NCBI RefSeq assembly: GCF_019711535.1
Contig: NZ_JAIGNP010000001.1
Span: 930,001 to 994,000 of the forward strand
Source: Qipengyuania aestuarii
Lineage (GTDB): Bacteria > Pseudomonadota > Alphaproteobacteria > Sphingomonadales > Sphingomonadaceae
DNA: 64,000 nt
Direction of reading: 5' to 3'
This document shows positions 16,187 to 25,042 of this stretch, one piece after another (positions within the stretch are counted from its first letter, which is position 1; every line of letters starts with the position of its first letter). The translations under genes were made by a program, and so were the position numbers. Under the pieces are notes generated by a model. That model was not told the DNA's origin. It searched no databases and saw nothing but the letters and a program-made list of their open reading frames with translations.

Positions 16187-17184
16187 GACGCTGCACCCCC
16201 GGCACCGGAAACCCCGGCCTGCGAAAAGCTTGCCATCGAGAAAAGCGAAAGAGCCGCGCGGATCATGGGAACTGCCAGCAGCGCCCCCGTGCCTTCACCC
16301 AACCGCATGTCGAAATCGAGTAGCGGATCGGCATCCAACCATTCGAGCAGGACACGGTGGCCCTGTTCTGCCGAGCGGTGCGCATAGACGAAAGCATCGG
16401 CGCTGGCCGGTTCGATAGCCCGCGCGAGAGCCGCAGCGGAGGTGGCGATGAAGCCATCGACAACCACCAGCATGCCCGCTTCCGACACGCCAATCATGGC
16501 GCCGGCCATCGTACCGATCTCGAAGCCGCCGACTTGCGCCAACACTTCCATCGGCGCCAGCTTACCCGTCCGTGCGGCCGCTCGCTCAAGCACTTTGCGC
16601 TTATGCGATAGGGCCTCGTCGCCAAGCCCGGTTCCGCGGCCGACGAGTTCGCCGATTTCCATCCCGCTGAGCTTGTGAACGACCAGTGTCGCCGCCGAGG
16701 TGTTGGCTATGCCCATCTCACCGAAACAGGCCATCTTGCCCGAAAGACCCGCGGCGAACCGGCGGCCCTGTTCGATCGCGCGTTCCGCCGTTTGGGCTGT
16801 CATGGCAGGACCGGCAGCGCTGTCCGCCGTGCCTGAACCCAGCCGTAGGTCGACCAGGGCAGGATGTGGTGCGGGAACCGCCGCGATACCGCAATCGACC
16901 ACCGTGACCGGAACATTCAACGTGGCGGCAATCACATTCGCAGCCGCTCCGCCGGCAAGGAAATTCGCGACCATCTGCCCCGTTACTTCTTGCGGAAAAG
17001 CAGACACACTATTCGTGGCAATACCGTGATCGCCCGCAAAAATAGTCAGCGTCGCACCCATGTCAGGCGAATTCCGATGGCCAAGTACCGAGGCCGCCTG
17101 CACCGCCAGTTTTTCCAGACGGCCCAAAGAACCGATCGGCTTGGTCTTGTCGTCGAGGAGGCTCTGCAAGTCTTCTTTCTTCAT
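16183..17184 (-). CDS. cobT: Nicotinate-nucleotide--dimethylbenzimidazole phosphoribosyltransferase
   Basis: A 333-residue CobT that activates the lower ligand base (usually dimethylbenzimidazole) to alpha-ribazole phosphate. It begins KTKPIGSLGRLEKLAVQAA. GDHGIATNSVSAFPQEVTG follows, then EMGIANTSAATL, and near the end MRLGEGTGALLAVPM with the catalytic Glu. I chose ATG 17184 because AAGGTG lies 6 nt upstream; the frame runs open to 17229 without a better site. First gene of its set. No bluB, the gene for making dimethylbenzimidazole, is in the window. Confidence 0.93.
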   Translation of the reverse strand: MKKEDLQSLLDDKTKPIGSLGRLEKLAVQAASVLGHRNSPDMGATLTIFAGDHGIATNSVSAFPQEVTGQMVANFLAGGAAANVIAATLNVPVTVVDCGIAAVPAPHPALVDLRLGSGTADSAAGPAMTAQTAERAIEQGRRFAAGLSGKMACFGEMGIANTSAATLVVHKLSGMEIGELVGRGTGLGDEALSHKRKVLERAAARTGKLAPMEVLAQVGGFEIGTMAGAMIGVSEAGMLVVVDGFIATSAAALARAIEPASADAFVYAHRSAEQGHRVLLEWLDADPLLDFDMRLGEGTGALLAVPMIRAALSLFSMASFSQAGVSGAGGAAS

Positions 17185-17313
17185 GCGCGGCACCTTTAGC
17201 GCAAGCCATTCGGGAAACAACCGAGCCAAGACGGGCGGTGAACAAGACGAGCATCCCCCGCGACCATATCGCCTTTATTCACAAGTGTGTCCGACAGGTG
17301 ACGCTTCCACATT

Positions 17314-17336
17314 GAAGGTATAACATAACATTGACC
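17314..17336. promoter_or_regulatory. Zur-box-like inverted repeat
   Basis: On the minus strand this reads AATGTTATGTTATACCTTC, close to the proteobacterial Zur site (AATGTTATAnTATAACATT): the left half matches at 8 of 9 positions, and the right half keeps TATA and one further C. It lies about 47 bp before the receptor start at 17383 and about 130 bp before cobT on the other strand. Zinc control of the receptor/ABC operon is plausible. This rests on one imperfect site. Confidence 0.4.
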
Positions 17337-17382
17337 TGAGCGCAGCGGCAGCTATGGGCGCCAGCCGATGAGATAAAATCTC

Positions 17383-19581
17383 ATGAGCAAATCTCTTTAT
17401 CCATTGCGAGTCCTCCCCATGATTGCCCGTCTCTCCGTCTCGACAGCCCTCGCCACCGCCAGCCTCGTCCTTCTGCCTGCCCAGGCGCTGGCCCAGTCGG
17501 GCGACGATCTCGATCAGGCGTCCGACGCCGCCAGCGCCCGTGGAACCATCATCGTCTCCGGTGTGCGCCAGGCCTATCGCGGCAATTTCGCGATTTCCGA
17601 GATCCCTCAATCGATCGACGTGATCGATGCAGAAACCTTGGAAGACAACAATCTGATCCGGCTGAACGACGCGCTCGACCTCAACGCGTCCGTCGCGCGC
17701 CAGAACACGCTGGGCGGCCTGTGGGATGCCTTCGCCATTCGCGGTTTCGCCGGCGACGAGAACCTGCCGACCGGCTATCTCGTGAACGGCTTCAACGGCG
17801 GTCGCGGCTTCGGCGGTGAGCGTGATACTGCCGGTATCGAGCGGATCGAAGTCCTCAAGGGACCGGCCGCAGCCTTGCTCGGTCGCGGAGAACCCGGCGG
17901 CACGGTGAATATCGTCACGAAGCAGGCGCAGATCGGTCAGACCTTCGGCACATTCGGATCGCAGATCGGCAGCTTCGACAAGGCAAGATCGGAAGCCGAT
18001 ATCAACCTTGCGGTGACCGATGGCCTCAGCGCGCGCCTGGTCGGATATATCGAAGGGGGCGACACGTTCCGCGATACGGTGGACGAATTCCGCTGGGGCT
18101 TCCTGCCTTCGATTGGCCTGGCCCTGGGCGCCAACACGCGGATTACCTACGATCTTGAAAAAACGCGGGTGGAGACGCCATTCGATCGCGGGATCGTGGT
18201 GCTCGACGGGAACTTCAAGACCGTACCCCGCTCGCGTTATCTCGGGGCACCGGGTGACGGCGATCACATTGCCCGCGCCGAAGGCCATTCGCTGCGCATC
18301 CAGCACGATCTCGACGATCGCTGGAGCGTACTGCTGGGCGCAAGCATTCGCGACACCCTGCTGACCGGGCTATCATCGGATGCTGACCTGAGCGGATCGC
18401 GCCAGTCTCTCTTCCGGGATGGCCGCTCCCTCGCCCGCGAGCGCCGGTCGCGCCTCTATGATTCCGAGCAGACGGTCGTCCGCGGGGAACTGACTGGCGA
18501 GTTCATGACCGGGGGCCTGCGCCACCGCGTGCTGCTGGGCGCCGATCACGACAGCTTCGACAATTATCAGCAATTCGGCCGCACCCGCCCACCGGCTCTG
18601 TCGACGAACCCGAGCGAAGAGGCAGCCTATGTGATCGATATTCTCGATCCTGTTTACGGGCGCTTCGATCCACCCATCCCGCGTCCCAACAACGATCGCC
18701 TGGATCGCCAGACCTCCAGCGGCATCTTCGTCCAGGACCAGATCGAACTGACCGATCGCCTTCAGGTGAGGCTGGGTGCCCGGTACGACGATTTCACCTT
18801 GCGGACCGAGAATTACATCACCGACGTCAACAGCGAACGCAAGGATGACCGGATCAGCCCGCAATTCGGGATTGTGTATGAAGTAGCCGCAGCGCTCACG
18901 CTCTACGCTGCCTATAGCGAAGGCTTCCGCGCCAATATCGGGACCGACGTCAACGGCGTGATTTTCGAGCCGGAGATCAGCAAATCCATGGAGACTGGTG
19001 CGAAAGTGAGCCTTCTTCAGGGCGCACTGACCGGCACCTTCACGGTGTATCAGCTGGAAAAGGACAATGTCCTTGCCAGTGATATCAACAATCCCGGCTT
19101 TTCGGTCGCGATCGGCAAGGCGCGCAGTCGCGGCGTCGAAGTCGACATGAATGGCAAACTGCCCGGGAAAGTCGATCTCCTGCTCAGCTATGCCTATGTC
19201 GATGCGGAATCGCGCAGCAGCGTGCTGGATCCCAATTTCTCCTTCGAGATCAAGCCGGGCGATCCGCTGATCAATATTCCGGATCACACTTTCAACGCGC
19301 AGCTATCGAAGACCTTCTCGGTGGCCGGGCGCCAAGCCAAGCTGGGCGGCGGCGTGCAATATGTCGGCGAGCGTCTGGGAGCGACGGGAACGGAATTCTA
19401 TCTGCCCGACCACACTCTTGTCAGGGCCTTCGGCGAAATCGAAGTGGTCGACAATGTGTCGCTCTTCGGCACCGTATCGAACCTGTTCGACGCGGCCTGG
19501 TACGCCAACAGCTATTCCCAGCTTTGGGTCCAGCCAGGCGCACCGCGCACCGCGACCATCGGCTTCCGGGCGGGGTTCTGA
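17383..19581 (+). CDS. TonB-dependent siderophore-type receptor
   Basis: A 732-residue outer-membrane receptor of the FhuA/FecA-like 'siderophore' group. Signal peptide cleavage is likely after QALAQ (about residue 38). The plug has GTIIVSGVRQ as a TonB-box region, then IPQSIDVIDAETLEDNN, FAIRGFAGDENLPTGYLVNG and IEVLKGPAAALLGRGEPGGTVNIVTK. The barrel ends ATIGFRAGF with the C-terminal Phe. The start is uncertain: ATG 17383 and ATG 17419 are both possible and neither has a strong Shine-Dalgarno. Its stop overlaps the ABC ATPase start (TGATG), so receptor and ABC system form one operon. With the Zur-like box upstream, a metal-chelate ligand is the best guess, not proven. Confidence 0.9.
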   Translation: MSKSLYPLRVLPMIARLSVSTALATASLVLLPAQALAQSGDDLDQASDAASARGTIIVSGVRQAYRGNFAISEIPQSIDVIDAETLEDNNLIRLNDALDLNASVARQNTLGGLWDAFAIRGFAGDENLPTGYLVNGFNGGRGFGGERDTAGIERIEVLKGPAAALLGRGEPGGTVNIVTKQAQIGQTFGTFGSQIGSFDKARSEADINLAVTDGLSARLVGYIEGGDTFRDTVDEFRWGFLPSIGLALGANTRITYDLEKTRVETPFDRGIVVLDGNFKTVPRSRYLGAPGDGDHIARAEGHSLRIQHDLDDRWSVLLGASIRDTLLTGLSSDADLSGSRQSLFRDGRSLARERRSRLYDSEQTVVRGELTGEFMTGGLRHRVLLGADHDSFDNYQQFGRTRPPALSTNPSEEAAYVIDILDPVYGRFDPPIPRPNNDRLDRQTSSGIFVQDQIELTDRLQVRLGARYDDFTLRTENYITDVNSERKDDRISPQFGIVYEVAAALTLYAAYSEGFRANIGTDVNGVIFEPEISKSMETGAKVSLLQGALTGTFTVYQLEKDNVLASDINNPGFSVAIGKARSRGVEVDMNGKLPGKVDLLLSYAYVDAESRSSVLDPNFSFEIKPGDPLINIPDHTFNAQLSKTFSVAGRQAKLGGGVQYVGERLGATGTEFYLPDHTLVRAFGEIEVVDNVSLFGTVSNLFDAAWYANSYSQLWVQPGAPRTATIGFRAGF

Positions 19582-20324
19582 TGATGACCGAGCCACACAT
19601 CCAGCCGGCCGTCGAAATCGCGCAACTGCATCACCGCTACGGCGCGGACCCCGTCTTGCGAGGCCTCGATCTGATTTTGCAGCCGGGCGAAATCTACGCC
19701 CTGATGGGCGGCAATGGTGCCGGAAAATCGACCACTCTCGCCGCCTTGCTCGGCTTCATTTCCCCCGAGAGCGGAACGGTGCAGGTTTGCGGCATCGATC
19801 CGGTCGCCGACCCGCGCGCCGCACGCGCGCAGATGGCCTATGTCCCGGAGAACGTCTCGCTTTACGAGCACCTGACGGCGCGGGAAAACATCAGCTATTT
19901 TCTAGCCCTCTCGGATAGCAGGCGGGGCAGCGACGCCATTGAAGCTGCCCTCACCGACGTGGGCCTGGCGTCCTCCGCCTGGGACAAACGCCTTTCCGGC
20001 TTTTCCAAAGGCATGCGGCAAAAGGTCGCGATTGCGTTGGCTCTGGCGCGCGATGTCCCCGTGCTCCTGCTCGACGAACCGACCTCGGGCCTCGACCCTC
20101 GGGCCGTGCTGGAATTCAATCGCCTGCTCGACAGCGCGCGCAAGCGGCGCGTGGCGGTTCTCATGGTAACGCACGATCTCGTCAGCGCAGTCGACATAGC
20201 CGACCGCATCGGCTTCCTCATCGCCGGGCGCATCGAGGAAGAGAGGGAAGCGCAAGCCAGCGGCTCGAGGTTCGATCTCAATGCGCTGCACGATCGCTAT
20301 ACGCATGCGGAACGCGCGGCATGA
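19581..20324 (+). CDS. ABC transporter ATP-binding protein (CcmA/NosF-like)
   Basis: A 247-residue ABC-2-type exporter ATPase. Walker A is GGNGAGKSTTLAALLG, the signature is LSGFSKGMRQKVAIALALA, Walker B is VLLLDEPTSGLDP and the switch is VTHDLVSAVDIADR. The Q-loop region AYVPENVSLYEHLTARENI is typical of the CcmA group that includes NosF, which works with NosY-like permeases. The start ATG 19581 overlaps the receptor stop by one base; ATG 19584 is the next codon. It should energise the two DUF3526 permeases downstream, with which it overlaps by 4 bp. Confidence 0.93.
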   Translation: MMTEPHIQPAVEIAQLHHRYGADPVLRGLDLILQPGEIYALMGGNGAGKSTTLAALLGFISPESGTVQVCGIDPVADPRAARAQMAYVPENVSLYEHLTARENISYFLALSDSRRGSDAIEAALTDVGLASSAWDKRLSGFSKGMRQKVAIALALARDVPVLLLDEPTSGLDPRAVLEFNRLLDSARKRRVAVLMVTHDLVSAVDIADRIGFLIAGRIEEEREAQASGSRFDLNALHDRYTHAERAA

Positions 20325-21739
20325 GTGCGGCAACATTGATCGCGCGCGAGGAATGGCGTCTGTTGGCGCGCAACCGCGCAGGCCTTCTTGCCACTGCACT
20401 GCTGGTTCTGCTCGTCCTCGTGGCGAGCTTCACCAGCCTCGAACGGCGCAGCGCCATTGAAGCGGATCGGGAACGCTATCAGGCCAGCACAGATCATGAT
20501 TTCGATGCACAGCCCGATCGCCACCCGCATCGGATGGTCCATTACGGCCAGTTCGTCTTCCGCCCGGTGGCGCCGCTGGCCTTCTTCGATGCCGGGGTGG
20601 ACAGCTTCACCGGCAACACGATCTTCCTGGAAGGGCACCGGCAGAACAGCGCGAATTTCGCAGAGGCCAGGCAATCCTCGCTGCTTCTGCGCTTCGGCCA
20701 GCTGACACCAGCCTTCGTCCTGCAGACGCTGGCGCCCTTACTGCTCATCTTCCTGGGCTTCGCCAGCGTCGCGAGAGAGAAGGAAAGGTCGACCCTACGT
20801 CTGATGCTAGCCCAGGGGATCAGCGGAAAAAGCCTCCTGTTCGGCAAATTTCTGGGTCAGGGCGTTCTGGCGCTCCTGATCGGTCTGCCCGCCTTCACAG
20901 TGCTGGTGGTTTTCGCAGCCACCGGTTCGACAGGTTGGGGAACGGTCGCCCTGATGATCGCGGCCTATAGTGCTTGGCTGCTGCTGTGGGCTTTTCTGAG
21001 CGTCCTCGTCTCCGCTCTGGCACAAAAGCCGCGCGATGCGCTGGCCGTGCTGATAGGGCTCTGGATGGTGATTGTCATCCTCCTGCCGCGCGCACTGCCC
21101 CAGGCCGCTTCGGCGCAGACCGAACTGGCAACCAAGATCGAAAGCGAGATCGCGCTTCACCGCGACCTGCTCGAGATCGGCGACAGCCACGACCCTGAAG
21201 ACCCGTATTTCAACGACTTCCGCGACAAGGTGCTGGCGCAATATGGCGTCGATACGGTGGAAGATTTGCCAGTGGATTACACTGGCCTCGTCAGTATCGA
21301 GGGCGAGAAATTGACCACAGCAATCCATGCCGATTCCGCCCAGCGGCAGGCGGCGCTGGAGACGGAGCAGAACGCCTTTGTGCATCGCTTCTCGGTGCTC
21401 AGCCCGCTTATCGCCATTCGCCAGCTGTCGATGGCGCTGGCCGGCAGCGATCCGACGGCCCATCTCGATTTCCTCGACCAGGCCGAAGCCTTCCGGTATG
21501 ATTTCGTCCAGCAATTGAACCGCATGCAGGCCGATCTCCTTCCGGAGGTCGAGGGCGATGATCCGCGTATTTCGGCGGAAAACTGGAAAGAAATCCCGCG
21601 GTTCAGCTATCAATCCAGTGACCGGCTTGATCGATCGGACCGGCTTGTCTGGCCCTTCGCCGTGCTCTTGGGATGGCTTGCCGTCATTGCTGTGGCTGCC
21701 CCGTTTGCCGCGCGCCGTATCGGGAGGATGGGACAATGA
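20321..21739 (+). CDS. ABC-2 family permease with DUF3526-type periplasmic domain (first of two)
   Basis: A 472-residue membrane protein: one N-terminal helix (about residues 20-40, AGLLATALLVLLVLVASF), a large extracytoplasmic segment, then helices from about residue 120 (FVLQTLAPLLLIFLGFASVAREKERSTLRLMLAQG), a second soluble region at about 260-430, and a final helix ending AAPFAARRIGRMGQ. The EKERSTLRLMLAQGISGKSLLFGKF stretch is the coupling region shared with NosY-like permeases. Start ATG overlaps the ATPase stop by 4 bp. Probably pairs with the next gene as a heterodimer. Substrate unknown. Confidence 0.85.
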   Translation: MSAATLIAREEWRLLARNRAGLLATALLVLLVLVASFTSLERRSAIEADRERYQASTDHDFDAQPDRHPHRMVHYGQFVFRPVAPLAFFDAGVDSFTGNTIFLEGHRQNSANFAEARQSSLLLRFGQLTPAFVLQTLAPLLLIFLGFASVAREKERSTLRLMLAQGISGKSLLFGKFLGQGVLALLIGLPAFTVLVVFAATGSTGWGTVALMIAAYSAWLLLWAFLSVLVSALAQKPRDALAVLIGLWMVIVILLPRALPQAASAQTELATKIESEIALHRDLLEIGDSHDPEDPYFNDFRDKVLAQYGVDTVEDLPVDYTGLVSIEGEKLTTAIHADSAQRQAALETEQNAFVHRFSVLSPLIAIRQLSMALAGSDPTAHLDFLDQAEAFRYDFVQQLNRMQADLLPEVEGDDPRISAENWKEIPRFSYQSSDRLDRSDRLVWPFAVLLGWLAVIAVAAPFAARRIGRMGQ

Positions 21740-23097
21740 ACGCTCTTCGTGCCGAGGCTCGCCTGCTGCTGCGGTCGGGCCGCAACCTTCTTGCCCTCGT
21801 TCTGCTGCTGGTACTGTCCTGCGCGGCGGTCTGGGTGGGTATTGCCAAGATCGAGAACCAGCGCGCTACCATAGAGCGGGTCGAACGCGAGCAGGCTCGC
21901 GACCTTGCATCGGTGGAAGATGCGAACGCGGGGCCCGAAGGCGATGCGGGCTATAATGCCTATTATGCCTTCATGCTGACGCAGGACCCTCCGCCCGCGC
22001 TGGCCTTTGCGGCGATCGGGCAGCGCGATCTGCAGCCCTTCGTCCTGCGGGTGCGGGCGCTGGGATTGCAGGGGCAACTCTATGATTCCGAAACATATAA
22101 TCCCGAACTGGCGCTGCCTGGCGTGTTCGATTGGGCCTTCGTCCTGATCTATCTCCTCCCGCTGGTGGTGATTGCGCTTGGCCATGACCTGGTGACCGGA
22201 GAGCGCGAGACAGGGCGGCTTCGCCTGCTGCTCTCGCTGGCGGGTGAAGGGCTGTGGCTGCGGCGGATCGCGCTGCGCTACGGCGCCGTCATGGCCGCCG
22301 TCGGCCTGCCGCTGGTCGTGGGCGGGATCATCATGGCCGCGCCGGCTGCCGGAGTGGCGGTCATGCTCGCCGGAGCGGCGCTTTACTGCGCTTTCTGGTT
22401 CGGCCTCGCCATGCTGGTGGGCGGGACGATGCGGTCGTCGACCACGGCGGCGGCGGGCATGATCGGCTGCTGGATCGTGCTGACGCTGGTGCTTCCCGCC
22501 CTCGCCAATGCGGCGATTGCGCGGCAGGTGCCGGTGGCCAAGGGCATCGACCTGACGCTGGCGCAGCGCGAGAATGTGCACCGCGGATGGGATATTCCCA
22601 AGGAAGAGACCTTCGAGCGCTTTTTTGCTGACCACCCGGAATGGCAAGGAAAACAAGAATTTGAGGGCCGCTTCCACTGGAAATGGTATTATGCGATGCA
22701 CCAGGCCGGGGATGCTTCGGTGGCCGGGGATGTGGCGGAATATCGCGCGAGCCTGGCGCGGCGCGAGGAATTGACGCGGGTGCTGGGCTTTGTTCTGCCG
22801 GGTGTGGGGACGATGAATCTGGTCCACCGGATGGCCGATACCGACATTGCCGGACAGCTCGCCTACCAGGACAGCATCGCCGATTACCACACGGATCTGC
22901 GGACGTTCTACTACCCCTATCTCTTTGAAGATAAATACTTTACCCGCGCCGACTTCGCCGCGATCCCGCGCTATTCACCGCGCGCCGGGACGGGGTCGGT
23001 GGCGCTGGGACCGCTGTTGGCGCTGGCTTTGGCGGCGCTGCTGGTAGTGGCTGCGGGGGCCCTGCGGATGCGCCGGATTTCGGGGCATTCACGGTAG
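21736..23097 (+). CDS. ABC-2 family permease with DUF3526-type periplasmic domain (second of two)
   Basis: A 453-residue paralogue of the preceding protein with the same plan: N-terminal helix (NLLALVLLLVLSCAAVWVG), extracytoplasmic domain, helices from about residue 135 with GERETGRLRLLLSLAGEGLWLRR as coupling segment, a second soluble stretch, and a C-terminal helix. ATG 21736 overlaps the previous stop by 4 bp; the frame stays open upstream but there it is antisense/alternate-frame sequence. The pair with a CcmA-type ATPase resembles the NosFY module, usually annotated as maturation of multicopper enzymes. Beside a receptor it may handle a metal or metallophore. Confidence 0.85.
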   Translation: MNALRAEARLLLRSGRNLLALVLLLVLSCAAVWVGIAKIENQRATIERVEREQARDLASVEDANAGPEGDAGYNAYYAFMLTQDPPPALAFAAIGQRDLQPFVLRVRALGLQGQLYDSETYNPELALPGVFDWAFVLIYLLPLVVIALGHDLVTGERETGRLRLLLSLAGEGLWLRRIALRYGAVMAAVGLPLVVGGIIMAAPAAGVAVMLAGAALYCAFWFGLAMLVGGTMRSSTTAAAGMIGCWIVLTLVLPALANAAIARQVPVAKGIDLTLAQRENVHRGWDIPKEETFERFFADHPEWQGKQEFEGRFHWKWYYAMHQAGDASVAGDVAEYRASLARREELTRVLGFVLPGVGTMNLVHRMADTDIAGQLAYQDSIADYHTDLRTFYYPYLFEDKYFTRADFAAIPRYSPRAGTGSVALGPLLALALAALLVVAAGALRMRRISGHSR

Positions 23098-23103
23098 AGG
23101 AAA

Positions 23104-23136
23104 GGGCGCGGCGAGGCTTTTGCCAATGCCGCGCCC
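23104..23136. terminator. Hairpin terminator between convergent operons
   Basis: A perfect 9-bp stem (GGGCGCGGC at 23104-23112, GCCGCGCCC at 23128-23136) lies 7 bp after the second permease stop, followed by TGTTCC and so with little U-tract. It separates the receptor/ABC operon from the convergent pirin operon. Confidence 0.5.
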
Positions 23137-23208
23137 TGTTCCGGAATAGGGCCCGAACACCCTCTTGATCGGCCACCGCAGGCCCGGACACCGGCTACGG
23201 ACGACCGA

Positions 23209-24042
23209 TCAGGCGAATTCGCCCCGGCGATAGGCTTCGAAAGCGTCGCGGATTTCCTGCTCGGTGTTCATCACGAAGGGACCATGCGCCACCATGGGTT
23301 CGCCGATGGGGTCGGCATGGCCGAAGAGCAGCACCGCGCCATCGGGGGCGAAGACCTCGATGCTGTCGCCATCTTCCAGCTGGGCGAGATGATGTTCGGG
23401 CACTTCGCGGTCCCCGATCCGGAGCGAGCCGCGCACGGTGTAGAACAGCACGCTGCGACCGGCGGGGGCCGGCAGAGTGGCGCTGGTGCCCGGCTGGAAA
23501 TAGACCGTGGCGAGCGCCACCCCGGTGAGCGAGGTGACCGGCGCATCGGCAAAGCCCGATACGGGCCGCAGCGTGACCCCTTCGGCCAGTTCGACCTCGG
23601 GGATCTTGGCCGCCGGAACCTCGATATAATCGGGGTCGGTGAATTTGAGCCGCGCGGGCAGGTTGACCCATAGCTGGAGGATTTCCAGCGGCCCGCCATC
23701 GCGCTTGAAACTGTCGGGCGAAAGCTCGGAATGGACGATGCCCGATCCCGCCGTCATCCACTGCACCCCGCCATCGGCGACCACGCTCTGCGCGCCGCTG
23801 CTGTCCTGATGGGCCAGACTGCCCTCGATCATGAAAGTCACCGTTTCGAACCCGCGATGCGGATGCGGGCCGAAGGGCAGGCCGTTATTGTTCGGCGGAT
23901 AATACTGCGGCCCGTGGTGATTGAGGAACAGGAAAGGATCGACCTGCGCCAGCCCGCCCGTGGGCAGCGGCCTGCGGGTGGTGAGATCGGCAATGTCGTC
24001 GCGGTTGGCGCGGTGGACCGTCTTGAGCGCGCGTGAAGTCAT
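23209..24042 (-). CDS. Pirin family protein
   Basis: A 277-residue bicupin of the pirin family. The N-terminal cupin holds the metal ligands: PHPHRGFETVTFMIEG (two His), a further His in LAHQDSSG and HSELSP at the end of the motif, which normally bind Fe(II). Some bacterial pirins open quercetin with O2; others sense redox state. The start is ATG 24042. It overlaps the upstream glutathionyl-hydroquinone reductase gene by 4 bp, and an aldehyde dehydrogenase precedes that. An operon for quinone or aromatic-electrophile handling would fit. Confidence 0.92.
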   Translation of the reverse strand: MTSRALKTVHRANRDDIADLTTRRPLPTGGLAQVDPFLFLNHHGPQYYPPNNNGLPFGPHPHRGFETVTFMIEGSLAHQDSSGAQSVVADGGVQWMTAGSGIVHSELSPDSFKRDGGPLEILQLWVNLPARLKFTDPDYIEVPAAKIPEVELAEGVTLRPVSGFADAPVTSLTGVALATVYFQPGTSATLPAPAGRSVLFYTVRGSLRIGDREVPEHHLAQLEDGDSIEVFAPDGAVLLFGHADPIGEPMVAHGPFVMNTEQEIRDAFEAYRRGEFA

Positions 24043-25031
24043 GCCGCCACTCCCTTTGCTGTCCTGGCCGTTTCATTGCCCGGCACTTCGGGGCGCGGCC
24101 CCGGCGGCACGATACCGTTCGGATTGATATGCTCGTGGCTCTCGTAATAGTGATGCCGGATGTGCTTGAAATTCACGGTCTCGGCCACGCCGTCCAGCTC
24201 GTAAAGCCGCCGCGTGAGCGCTGCCAGATTGGGATAGTCCGCGATCTGGCGGCGGTTGCATTTGAAATGCGTGTGATAGACGTGATCGAAGCGGATGAGC
24301 GTGGTCCACAGGCGGATATCGGCTTCGGTCAGCTGCCCGCCAACCAGCCAGTCCTGCCCTTCGAGGCGGTCTTCCAGCTCGTCCAGCTTGTCGAACAAGG
24401 GGCCGATCGCCTCGTCATAGGCGGATTGCGATGTGGCGAAGCCAGCCTTGTACACGCCGTTATTGACCGCGTGATAGACCTCTTCATTCAGCGCATCGAT
24501 CTCGTCGCGATGCGCTGCGGGATAGAGGTCCAGTTCCTTCGCGCCGACCTGGTCGAACGCAGTGCCGAGCATGCGCAAGATGTCCGCGCTTTCATTGTTC
24601 ACGATGGTGCCCTGCTTCGTGTCCCACAGCACCGGCACGGTAACATGGCCGCTGAAATCGGGTTTCGCGGCGGTATAGACCTCGTGCAGATTATCGGCAT
24701 CCAGCAGCGGATCGGGGGTGACGCATTCGCCGTCGCGGAAAGACCAGCCGCCTTCCTTCATCAGCCAGTGAACCACGACCAGTTCGATCATGCCCTCCAG
24801 CCCCTTGAGCCGCCGCGCCACGGTGGCGCGGTGCGCCCACGGGCAGGCAAGGCTGACGTATAGACGATAGCGCCCCGGTTCGGCGGCGAACCCGCCCTCG
24901 CCCGTTGGCCCGGCGGACCCGTCGGGCGTTATCCAGCTGCGGAACGGACTGGGCGTGCGTTCGAACTTGCCGCTGTCCTCGTCATTATAATCCCACTCGT
25001 CATACCACTTGCCGTCTTTGAGAAATCCCAT
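24039..25031 (-). CDS. Glutathionyl-hydroquinone reductase (Xi-class glutathione transferase)
   Basis: A 330-residue protein of the PcpF/YqjG/ECM4 family. These use a Cys to reduce glutathionyl-(hydro)quinones, producing oxidised glutathione. The N-terminal thioredoxin-fold part carries the diagnostic CPWAHR motif (SLACPWAHRATVARRLKG) with the catalytic Cys, after the family start FLKDGKWYDEWDYN. The C-terminal all-helical domain holds LVGGQLTEADIRLWTTLIRFDHVY. Start ATG 25031 gives the usual family N-terminus; the frame is open further upstream but lacks family similarity. It sits 11 bp after the aldehyde dehydrogenase and overlaps pirin by 4 bp. Confidence 0.93.
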   Translation of the reverse strand: MGFLKDGKWYDEWDYNDEDSGKFERTPSPFRSWITPDGSAGPTGEGGFAAEPGRYRLYVSLACPWAHRATVARRLKGLEGMIELVVVHWLMKEGGWSFRDGECVTPDPLLDADNLHEVYTAAKPDFSGHVTVPVLWDTKQGTIVNNESADILRMLGTAFDQVGAKELDLYPAAHRDEIDALNEEVYHAVNNGVYKAGFATSQSAYDEAIGPLFDKLDELEDRLEGQDWLVGGQLTEADIRLWTTLIRFDHVYHTHFKCNRRQIADYPNLAALTRRLYELDGVAETVNFKHIRHHYYESHEHINPNGIVPPGPRPEVPGNETARTAKGVAA

Positions 25032-25042
25032 GTCCTGACCCC

